A stretch of DNA of 64,000 nucleotides, taken from contig NZ_CP062165.1 in the NCBI RefSeq assembly GCF_014844075.1, positions 1,302,001 to 1,366,000 on the forward strand, written 5' to 3'. The DNA is from Paenibacillus sp. JNUCC-31 (GTDB lineage Bacteria; Bacillota; Bacilli; Paenibacillales; Paenibacillaceae). The stretch's first letter is position 1; every line of letters starts with the position of its first letter. The position numbers and the translations under genes are program-made. The notes beneath the pieces were generated by a model. The model was given only the letters and a program-made list of their open reading frames with translations. It was not told the DNA's origin and did not search any database. This document shows positions 56,501 through 63,149 of the stretch, in pieces.

Positions 56501-58802
56501 CCTCCGCACAGCCCGTGACATCCACGACGGCAGCGTAGTCTTTCCGGTGCCGTTTCATGGTACGCTTCAGCTCCAGATTGATCTCTACTGTGCCCGGTTC
56601 GATGACCTCACTTCCAGGAAGATATCTAGACAGTTCATTAGCAAATGTTCTCGTTGCTGCAGAGGCAACGATTGCCACTGAGGAATGTGATGCTCGGCGT
56701 GATGCACCTTCTATGGGTGCCAACTCAAACTGTTTGCCCACTAGACGCATGCTTCTTTCCTGCTGAACCTCGGTTGCCTGGGGAGAAACAGTCATTCTTG
56801 ATGGCAGTGCCAATCCCTCCGCTTGACGAATTTCGCCAGATTGCGATGGAATCCCTGGCAACCAGTACCGCTCTTTAGCAAAGGGATAGGTCGGTAGACT
56901 GATTCTACATGGCTTGTGTTCACCGTATAACATTTTCCAATCGATGTTTAGTCCCTTTGCCCACAGTTGAGCAATCTTATCTGCATCCCCGGATTTCAGC
57001 TTTCGGACATCCCCTATTGACGTAGTCAGTTTTGAACCCACATCTTCTTTCTGTCCTTTTTTCTTAACTCTGAATGAATGTAACCTCTCAGACGGACATC
57101 CATCTAAAAATAGCTGCAATTCCTTCATTGCTCCCATAACTGTATCCGTCACAAATGCCAGCCTGTATTCCATCGGTTCTCTTCCGATCTGTAAGGTGTA
57201 AGCAATATCAGGCAGCGTAGCGTTTCCACAGCTTTCCAACCATTGTTCCAATTGACGAGCATAGATCTGGAGTTGTTCGCTCGTTCTTGCTGACAACACA
57301 ATTATCACCGGTTCATCAGGCAAATGTGTGAGATTACTTGATTCCCAGGATGGTACGTATTCTTCAATAACCAAATGAGCGTTCGTTCCACTAAAACCAA
57401 AGGAACTTACCGCCGCACGTCGTGGTAAATCCTCTACCATCTCCCATGGTTTCAAAGTGGTATTTACATAAAAAGGTGACTTTTCAATTTGAAAATGCTC
57501 ATTGGATTCGTTATAGTGCAGCGAAGGAACTAAATGCTTATGCTTCATACAAAGCAAAACCTTTTGAATGCCTGCTACACCAGCTGCAGCTGAAGTGTGA
57601 CCGATATTGGTTTTGACTGAACCGATAGCACAATAATTCTTCTGTATTGATTTTTCTTTATACACGGTCGATAACGCATCCAATTCGATCGGATCGCCAA
57701 GTTTGGTTCCAGTTCCGTGCATTTCTACATATCCGATACTTTTAGGATCAATCCGATATTTATCGTAAATGTTCCTTACAAGCTCCATCTGACTGTTAGC
57801 GCTAGGAGCAGTGATACCATTTGTCCTACCATCCTGGTTAATGCCGGAGCCAATGATGACTCCATAAATATGATCACCATCCGCTTCGGCATCGCTCAGT
57901 CGCTTCAGTACAAGCGCCCCGGCACCTTCCCCTGGAACAAAACCATCTGCGCGGTTATCAAACGCTTTACACTTGCCTTCAATGGACAGCATACCTGCTT
58001 CACACATGCTGATATACGATTGTGGGGTTAAGTATAAGGTGACTCCTCCAGCCAGAGCCATATCAATCTCGTTGTTTAATAGTGCTTGTATAGCCAAATG
58101 AACTGAGACCAGCGAGGATGAGCATGCTGTGTCGACAGGAATTGCTGGCCCTTTCAAATTAAGAAAGTAAGACAGACGAGCTGCTGCAATAGCAGTACTG
58201 TTTCCTGTAGAACTGACGAACCCACCACCACTGAGACCTTTTGCTAATGCTAACTTCTCCTGCATAACCCCGTATTCATTATGCATCATCCCTAAATATA
58301 CACCGCAGTTCATGTTGGCTAGTGCATCACGGCTGTATCCTGCATCTTCGAAAGCCCTATAGCCTTCCTGTAAAAAAATTCGCTGCTGTGGATCCATCAA
58401 TTCAGCTTCCAAAGGTGTTATCTGAAAGAAAAGAGGATCGAAGCAATCAATATCTTCAAGCGCTCCAAGCCACTTTGCATACATGTTCCCCTTCTCAGCG
58501 GAATTAGGCGAGTAATACTGCTCCACATCCCAGCGTGATTCCGATATTTCCTCCACACTGTTTTTGCCTTCGGAAAGATTGTTCCAGTAAATAGATACGT
58601 CCTTAGCATCTGGATATCTGCCGGACATTCCAATGATAGCAACTTTTTCCTTGCTATATTTTTTTTCTATCTCTGCTGATAACTCGGGAACGGTTGAATC
58701 CTTAGAACCGAGACCGTTTTTTAGATCGCTTAGTCTCTTCTTGGCCTCCTCCGGGTCAATTGTACGTGATTCTAGAGCGAGCATAATTTCTTGTAGATTC
58801 AT
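53595..58802 (-). CDS. Trans-AT PKS: KS-KR-ACP-KS0
   Basis: 1735 residues. An N-terminal docking-type segment (NLQEIMLALESRTIDPEEAK) and KS1 about 53-480 come first: Cys227 in DTACSSS, His362 in EMHGTGT, KTNIGHT, all active. The signature SGINQDGRTNGITAPSANSQ is shared with KS1 of the 24171-32474 protein, consistent with acceptance of a beta-branched chain. Linker LPTYPFAKERYW, KR about 700-1130 (TGGTRGVG, SSVSS, QSDYAMAN), ACP Ser1207, then KS0 with Cys1448 but Asn1583 for the HGTGT His. The protein ends after a short tail, and its DH-ACP partner starts the next protein: a split dehydrating bimodule. The KR carries no Asp at the LDD position (GLTDRES), suggesting an L-type (A-type) alcohol before dehydration; this is inference. 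ATG with AGAGGGA 6 nt upstream. Confidence 0.94.
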   Translation of the reverse strand: MNLQEIMLALESRTIDPEEAKKRLSDLKNGLGSKDSTVPELSAEIEKKYSKEKVAIIGMSGRYPDAKDVSIYWNNLSEGKNSVEEISESRWDVEQYYSPNSAEKGNMYAKWLGALEDIDCFDPLFFQITPLEAELMDPQQRIFLQEGYRAFEDAGYSRDALANMNCGVYLGMMHNEYGVMQEKLALAKGLSGGGFVSSTGNSTAIAAARLSYFLNLKGPAIPVDTACSSSLVSVHLAIQALLNNEIDMALAGGVTLYLTPQSYISMCEAGMLSIEGKCKAFDNRADGFVPGEGAGALVLKRLSDAEADGDHIYGVIIGSGINQDGRTNGITAPSANSQMELVRNIYDKYRIDPKSIGYVEMHGTGTKLGDPIELDALSTVYKEKSIQKNYCAIGSVKTNIGHTSAAAGVAGIQKVLLCMKHKHLVPSLHYNESNEHFQIEKSPFYVNTTLKPWEMVEDLPRRAAVSSFGFSGTNAHLVIEEYVPSWESSNLTHLPDEPVIIVLSARTSEQLQIYARQLEQWLESCGNATLPDIAYTLQIGREPMEYRLAFVTDTVMGAMKELQLFLDGCPSERLHSFRVKKKGQKEDVGSKLTTSIGDVRKLKSGDADKIAQLWAKGLNIDWKMLYGEHKPCRISLPTYPFAKERYWLPGIPSQSGEIRQAEGLALPSRMTVSPQATEVQQERSMRLVGKQFELAPIEGASRRASHSSVAIVASAATRTFANELSRYLPGSEVIEPGTVEINLELKRTMKRHRKDYAAVVDVTGCAEEIEASLHIIPWLQGVIEERQKEGVVLLGITQGLETCGAVKRPVSLAGAATAGLYRMLQSEYRHVSSRHMDLDPADDLGTLAKQIGDELQLESEEAEVCYRDGFRYRASLQEFRAKSSRTFEFPSEQVVWITGGTRGVGALCARHLVEHYGVRKLVLTGRERLPSRGQWEEYEHLDSGTGQKIRHIRDLEALGAQVQVLSLTLSDGQAVRESMETVVKTMGPIGGVIHSAGLTDRESPAFIRKQPEGIRQVLEPKVEGVNILCQALQEQPLRFFVLFSSVSSIIPSLASGQSDYAMANGYMDYAARAHAKRYPMVSVQWPSWKETGFGEVKSRVYHQTGLLSHTNEEGLAMLDRVLTYDVGNVVLPAMVNPKVWQPQRLMSRKLEEQQKSAPVQLQPAQEDDGTLLHTVIERLVGLFSSELKIDPAELEPDVSFQEFGVDSILLTQLLRTINQWIGEELDPSILYEYASMESLAGWLVHTYASALSGETTSGTPASLAVDSSGVPLESYSQELPPSPKLPVRSEQRTGDIAVVGMSCQLPGAPSLDAYWDLLKEGRSAIGRVPQERWGQEADYYAGLVETPTERVASRFHIAAEDARVMDPQALLLLEESLKAWQHAGYTVDEIKGAPVGVYIGGRSQHRPDEQELLAARNPILAVGPNYLAANISHYFDLRGPSLVLDTACSSALVGLHMAVQALHSGEINGALVGGVSLLGTDQAHRLFNQRGILSGEPNFHLFDGRTSGAVLSEGGGVVIVKTLEQAQEDGDRIYAVIKGTAVNNDGRTAGPATPNIQAQQDVMRTALERSGKQAADISYIEANGSGSLVTDLLELKAIWKVYREENSEELGLGSSKPNIGHPLCAEGIAGLVKVVLMLHHREFVPFLSGQQPMKHFDIGASPFHFTRESTIWEGERPAAGINCFADGGTNAHVIVEAWEPGVAGYVTRGPIEQERDALGVTLPEQRELMVWDLFG
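53663..56971. repeat. 3.3-kb near-identical KR-ACP-KS0 block, copy 2
   Basis: Second copy of the block at 47204-50512. The match begins in the tail after the KS0 (tcctgttcaataggtccacg on the plus strand) and ends in the post-KS1 linker (cccacagttgag). Outside these limits the two proteins are only ordinarily similar. Confidence 0.95.
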
Positions 58803-58878
58803 TCACAATCCCTCTTTCAGGAATGTATGTTATACATCCCGGGATAATCGTAAGTAAACAGCCCATTGAAAATGGCTT

Positions 58879-59625
58879 TTACGTACCAAATAGAGACATG
58901 ATACGCTGCTTGACTTCCTCCTGATGAAAGGTCTTCTCATGCATAATTAGTTCTCGTTCCACAAATGTCTGAAGCTCTTCCCGTAGTTGTCTAACCAGGT
59001 GATCCTTTAAAGTTACTAAGGATACTCTCGGCTTCTCCGCCAGCTGTCGTGCTAATTCAAGCGCATGCTGGAGAACTTCATCGCGGGGAAGGACAGGAAA
59101 TGGAACTCCACGCTTCTCTAGATCTGCACCACGATAATTTCCTGCATTTAATAGAAGTTCTTCCGCCAAACTAAAACCTAGTTTCTTCGGTAAAATACAT
59201 GTAGCACCCATACCAGGCGTAAAGCCATACTTCATGAAATTCGTTGTATATACGCTCTCACGACTAAGGACGATGAAATCAGAAAATAACCCCATTACGA
59301 ACCCGCCACCGATGCCATGACCCTGCATAGCAGAAATGACGGGGATGGGACAGTCGAGTGCAAGACTGTATATATTACCGTCAGTGAATCTCGCCCTTCC
59401 TTCGTAAATGGCCAACAGGCCTTCCTGGGTACCTCCTGAAGCAAAATAGCTATCGTAACCCGTTAGTACGACCGCCTTATACTGATTAGATGCACTAATG
59501 GTTGCGAACGCATCGATCAATCCTTTGATAAGCTCATCGGAAAATGTGTTCTTATTAACTCGATCCTGCATCGTGATTTGTACAACAAATGGTGAAATCT
59601 CCTGCATTTGTACAACAGGTGTCAT
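58879..59625 (-). CDS. Enoyl-CoA hydratase-like decarboxylase ECH2 of the beta-branching cassette (PksI-like)
   Basis: The 248-residue crotonase-fold protein has the oxyanion-hole regions SYFASGGTQEGLL and QGHGIGGGFVMGLFSDF, followed by YGFTPGMGATCILP. These are characteristic of ECH2 enzymes such as PksI and CurF-ECH2, which decarboxylate the ACP-bound 3-methylglutaconyl group to give the beta-methyl branch. GGGAGG lies 8 nt before ATG. The gene follows ECH1 at 3 nt distance and is the last of the five cassette genes; the next PKS gene starts about 75 nt downstream. The role as the second (decarboxylating) ECH is assigned from sequence type and gene order. Confidence 0.9.
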   Translation of the reverse strand: MTPVVQMQEISPFVVQITMQDRVNKNTFSDELIKGLIDAFATISASNQYKAVVLTGYDSYFASGGTQEGLLAIYEGRARFTDGNIYSLALDCPIPVISAMQGHGIGGGFVMGLFSDFIVLSRESVYTTNFMKYGFTPGMGATCILPKKLGFSLAEELLLNAGNYRGADLEKRGVPFPVLPRDEVLQHALELARQLAEKPRVSLVTLKDHLVRQLREELQTFVERELIMHEKTFHQEEVKQRIMSLFGT

Positions 59626-59628
59626 CTC

Positions 59629-60405
59629 TCATTCCTCCCACGGAAACTTCCCTTGTTCCACATAACGTATAATGCCTGTCATAGAATCCGTATCTGAAAA
59701 CATTTCCACGTTGGCGGCTACCGCTAGTGGTTTACATGCAGACAAATTGTCCTGAAGGCTTATCATATAACGCTTATATGCAGACACCGATTTTTTGGTC
59801 AGTCTCCTCAGCCGAAGCAGATGTTTGCGCAACAATACTTCGCCCGAAGTATCAAATGCATCGATAAGCCCCCATGCGTGCGCTTGATCTACAAGGATTG
59901 GGCTCGTCATAAGTGTCAAATAATGCGCTTTCTGAATTCCTGTACGACGAATAAGGAATGGTAGTACGCATGCCGGGTAGAGCCCAAAAAGCATCTCAGA
60001 TAAGCTAAACTGTGCCGTATGGTCGGCGAGCACAATATCACTTGCAGCAACAAAACCGATGCCCCCCGCATTGACCTTCCCCTTCACAAGGGAAATTACA
60101 ATGTACGGACCAGACGCCAGTTTCAACCACAAGTCATACAAGGGTCCAGGATCTTGCTCCAGCTCATCGCCACTTTTGGCATTATCCCTCAACCCTTGGA
60201 AATCCGCGCCGAAACAAAACACCTCTGGTAACCCTTGAATTACTAGCACTGTAACTGCATCCTCACACATTTCGAGTAAACGATGAAACTCATCGACAAG
60301 CTGGTCATTTATTGTATTGTTAGACTCCGGTCGATAAATTTGTACAAAACAGATCCGTTCCTGTATTTGAACACGAAGCGTCTGAAAATCCGTCCTTAGT
60401 TCCAT
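59629..60405 (-). CDS. Enoyl-CoA hydratase-like dehydratase ECH1 of the beta-branching cassette (PksH-like)
   Basis: The 258-residue crotonase-fold protein has VFCFGADFQGL and KGKVNAGGIGFVAASDIVLA in the two oxyanion-hole regions, then SEMLFGLYPACVLPFL. This is the PksH/CurE ECH1 type, which removes water from the HMG-like intermediate on the acceptor ACP. The start overlaps the last 10 nt of the HCS gene and has only a weak ribosome binding site, so translation is probably coupled. Order HCS-ECH1-ECH2 is the usual one in trans-AT clusters. Confidence 0.9.
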   Translation of the reverse strand: MELRTDFQTLRVQIQERICFVQIYRPESNNTINDQLVDEFHRLLEMCEDAVTVLVIQGLPEVFCFGADFQGLRDNAKSGDELEQDPGPLYDLWLKLASGPYIVISLVKGKVNAGGIGFVAASDIVLADHTAQFSLSEMLFGLYPACVLPFLIRRTGIQKAHYLTLMTSPILVDQAHAWGLIDAFDTSGEVLLRKHLLRLRRLTKKSVSAYKRYMISLQDNLSACKPLAVAANVEMFSDTDSMTGIIRYVEQGKFPWEE

Positions 60406-61655
60406 CGATACACTCGATGATACTCTTGAATTTCATCTAAATACAGCCGTTGTTTACCCTGCACAGAAGACATCGCTCCTGGAATCAAGTCGTGATCAAG
60501 TTTGACGTTTCGAGTTCCAAACCTCACCGCTCCACTTCCTTTGAGCAACACTTCGTAGGCTTCCATACTCAATTGAAACCGTTCATCCAGATGTTTGTTG
60601 ATGTTAAATTGCAACTGTCTTCGTTGACCTTCCGGCCGAACAATACCACTATAAAATTCAGAACAACAACCTGATCCGTATGAAAAACATCCGATCCTCC
60701 GAGCCGTGTCAAAATTTCCGTTATCAATTGTACTGGCGAGCGAAAGCAAAACAGTTGCTCCCATAATATTACCTACTCGTTGACAGTACGTTATTCCAGG
60801 CATAACCCTGTTCTTAAAGTCTTCTTCAATTTCCTGGGGTTTGGCCTGTACCATTTTTCTCATCATGGTACGATGCGCACCTTTAACCATTCCACCAAAA
60901 GGAGTATGGAAAGAAAGGTACTGGAATGTATGACGATAATCGACCCCCGTTACCCGCTTCTTGTATTCCAAAAAGGAATTCTCGCAGCAATCCAAATACG
61001 ACGAGAGCGAAAGATCCACGTCCCCCGCTTCACTGTCAGGTACTGGACGACAAGTATCCATTACTTCATATCCGTAGTAACCATTGGCACCAGCGTCCAC
61101 CTGAAAAACTTCAGGATTCTCCCCAATCAACATTGCTACCGCTCCCGCTCCTCCGCTTGGTTCAGCGAATGACCAATCCGCGCTTAAAGCATCCCCAGCA
61201 TCCACAACCATAAATCGTGATATATCGGTTGCAATAACTAGTGCCTTTGCACCTGGTGAAGTCTGTGAGAGTACAAAATTTACTGCCATTTGAAAACCGG
61301 CTGTGCCTGAATAACATGCTTGCTTAATTTCAAAAAGTCGACAGTTCCGATTTAAGCCCAAATAATGATGAATATACGTACTCATCGACTTTCCAAAATC
61401 AATGCCTGATTCTGTACAGGTGATCAGCAATTCAATTCGATCTTTGTCTGCCTCAGTCAATGTATCCAACAGCGGCTTGGCTGCATTTACAGCAAATGTA
61501 ATCGGGTCTTCGTAAGGAAGAGCCACTGTTTTCTCTTTTACAAGTAGATTCTCAAAGCGGTTCGTATCCAACTGCCTATACTTAGCTAATTGAATAACGT
61601 CCAAAAAGGCGGTACCACCAAAAAAGTTCATCGCTTCGATGCCAGCAGATACCAT
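60396..61655 (-). CDS. HMG-CoA-synthase-like enzyme (HCS) for polyketide beta-branching (PksG-like)
   Basis: The protein of about 419 residues keeps the HMG-CoA synthase catalytic triad: Glu in CTESGID, Cys114 in KQACYSGTAG, and His in SFHTPFGGMVKG. It adds an acetyl group from the donor ACP to the beta-keto group of the chain held on the tandem ACPs. AAGGAG lies 7 nt before ATG 61655; the ATG at 61661 is directly next to that site and too close. Length and the GxGCCSEFYSG region near residue 330 agree with PksG-type enzymes. The start is 16 nt after the decarboxylating-KS stop. Confidence 0.95.
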   Translation of the reverse strand: MVSAGIEAMNFFGGTAFLDVIQLAKYRQLDTNRFENLLVKEKTVALPYEDPITFAVNAAKPLLDTLTEADKDRIELLITCTESGIDFGKSMSTYIHHYLGLNRNCRLFEIKQACYSGTAGFQMAVNFVLSQTSPGAKALVIATDISRFMVVDAGDALSADWSFAEPSGGAGAVAMLIGENPEVFQVDAGANGYYGYEVMDTCRPVPDSEAGDVDLSLSSYLDCCENSFLEYKKRVTGVDYRHTFQYLSFHTPFGGMVKGAHRTMMRKMVQAKPQEIEEDFKNRVMPGITYCQRVGNIMGATVLLSLASTIDNGNFDTARRIGCFSYGSGCCSEFYSGIVRPEGQRRQLQFNINKHLDERFQLSMEAYEVLLKGSGAVRFGTRNVKLDHDLIPGAMSSVQGKQRLYLDEIQEYHRVYRWN

Positions 61656-61671
61656 AACCATTCTCCTTCAA

Positions 61672-62907
61672 TTATGAATTTATTAAATTGCGTAAACACA
61701 AAGCCGTATTTATCCCACCGAAACCTATGCTTAATGATAAGGCATGTTCGATGCGATGCTTTGTAGGGTGTTTCAATACCCATTGAAAATGAGGACTAAT
61801 TGGATTCTCCAAATTTAGGGATGGATGTAAGCTTCCCGCTTTCATTTGTAAGACTGTAGCAGCAACTTCAACCGCACCCGCCGCACTTAACCCGTGACCT
61901 GTAATCGATTTGGTGCTATTAACGTAAGCATGTTTAAGTCCTGAATCATACAAAGCTTTAAGTTCCGTTTCATCACCGATTACAGAACCGGATCCGTGGG
62001 GATTAATGTAATCGATATCTTCTGGAGCTAGCCTCGCTTGGTCCAATGTCTCTCGAATAACCCTCATTTCTCCTTCGCACGAAGGGTTGGGATTGCGATT
62101 GGCATCTGCCGAGACCGACCACCCAAGTATCTCAGCATAAGGTTTTCTGTCTCTCCTTGACATTAAGTCCGCTCGTTCAACAACTACTGCAGCACAATTT
62201 TCACCATAAATAAATCCATCCCGATCGCGATCAAACGGCCTGCATGCTTTAGCGGGGATGTCTGCGTATTTATCGCTTCCCATAGCCCCCAATGCGCGGA
62301 AACTTTGGCATTCCAAATACGAAAGATCCATCAACGCACCTATCGCAATACAGACATCGACTCGTCCAGATAAGACAGTCTCTGCCGCCTGGATAATAGC
62401 CAGTTGTCCACTCGCTGATGCTCCACCAAGTGTGTAAGCGAAGCCTTGTATGCCGAACTGCTCAGTACATAGTCCGCATAGGTCGGAATCCATAAACGAA
62501 AGTGCATACGATGGCCGAATAAACGGTACGTTGTCCACGTAACTTTCAAATGTCGTTACCAGTTCCCGCTGTTGAATGTTGGTTCCACCGATGATGAGAC
62601 CAATGCGTCGTGGATTAATCTCATCCAGCGACGCATCTTGCCATGCTTCATAAAGTGTCGCGAGTGCCACTTGCCCAGACCATGAGGCGCTACGCAACGT
62701 CCTCTTCCCAATCTTTTCAGGAAAAGAAAGAGAAGGAATTTCTGCACCTATAAAGCTGGTCCCCCGTTGCCTTCCAGGTCTTTTCATAACGTCGAACGTA
62801 TTTCTGCCCTCTAGCATCGCAGTAGAAAACGCTTCTTGTCCCTGGCCAATGGCGGAGGTAACTCCAATGCCAGAGATGTGCAAGTTAATTGGAGGTATAC
62901 TTTTCAT
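61672..62907 (-). CDS. Decarboxylating ketosynthase of the beta-branching cassette (Cys to Ser, PksF-like)
   Basis: The 411-residue KS-fold protein has Ser164 (GGASASG) in place of the catalytic Cys. The two His motifs remain (PHGSGS and KSITGHG). This is the known state of the cassette KS, which decarboxylates malonyl on the donor ACP to make acetyl-ACP and does not condense. ATG 62907 lies inside the end of the donor ACP gene (23-nt overlap), which suggests coupled translation at a 1:1 ratio; a longer version from 62958 would lack a proper ribosome binding site. The N-terminal LHISGIGVTSAIG and C-terminal IGFGGINTALCL are typical for stand-alone FabF-like proteins. Confidence 0.92.
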   Translation of the reverse strand: MKSIPPINLHISGIGVTSAIGQGQEAFSTAMLEGRNTFDVMKRPGRQRGTSFIGAEIPSLSFPEKIGKRTLRSASWSGQVALATLYEAWQDASLDEINPRRIGLIIGGTNIQQRELVTTFESYVDNVPFIRPSYALSFMDSDLCGLCTEQFGIQGFAYTLGGASASGQLAIIQAAETVLSGRVDVCIAIGALMDLSYLECQSFRALGAMGSDKYADIPAKACRPFDRDRDGFIYGENCAAVVVERADLMSRRDRKPYAEILGWSVSADANRNPNPSCEGEMRVIRETLDQARLAPEDIDYINPHGSGSVIGDETELKALYDSGLKHAYVNSTKSITGHGLSAAGAVEVAATVLQMKAGSLHPSLNLENPISPHFQWVLKHPTKHRIEHALSLSIGFGGINTALCLRNLINS

Positions 62908-63133
62908 ATACGATTTCAGCCAACTCTCCGATATTTCTTGCTGAAGCAAGTTCCACACGAGGGATATTCAAAGACAGCGACTCCATCGTCATCGCGACAA
63001 TTTCTGCACGATCTATCGAGTTGGCTCCAAGATTGACTAGCTGATCTTCCTTTTGAAATTCATGCTGCTCCAACTCCGGTAATATTTCGCAAACATGGTT
63101 TACAATAATTTTAAAAATGTCTTGTTTATTCAT
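62885..63133 (-). CDS. Donor acyl carrier protein of the beta-branching cassette (AcpK-like)
   Basis: The 82-residue ACP has Ser39 in NLGANSIDRAEIV as phosphopantetheine site. The 'LGANSIDRAEI' form is characteristic of donor ACPs of HCS cassettes and lacks the Trp found in the acceptor ACPs. It would be loaded with malonyl by a trans AT not present in this window, decarboxylated by the neighbouring KS, and used by HCS. GGGAGG lies 5 nt before ATG. The gene starts 16 nt after the stop of the upstream PKS. Confidence 0.95.
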   Translation of the reverse strand: MNKQDIFKIIVNHVCEILPELEQHEFQKEDQLVNLGANSIDRAEIVAMTMESLSLNIPRVELASARNIGELAEIVYEKYTSN

Positions 63134-63149
63134 AAGAACCTCCCATTAA

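Noticed and set aside
47204..56971. 3.3-kb repeats as a mobile element
   Set aside because: No terminal repeats, no transposase, and the block borders are inside PKS reading frames at domain linkers.
62400..62430. Cassette KS with Ser for Cys read as inactivated enzyme
   Set aside because: Cys to Ser is the established form of the decarboxylating KS in HCS cassettes.
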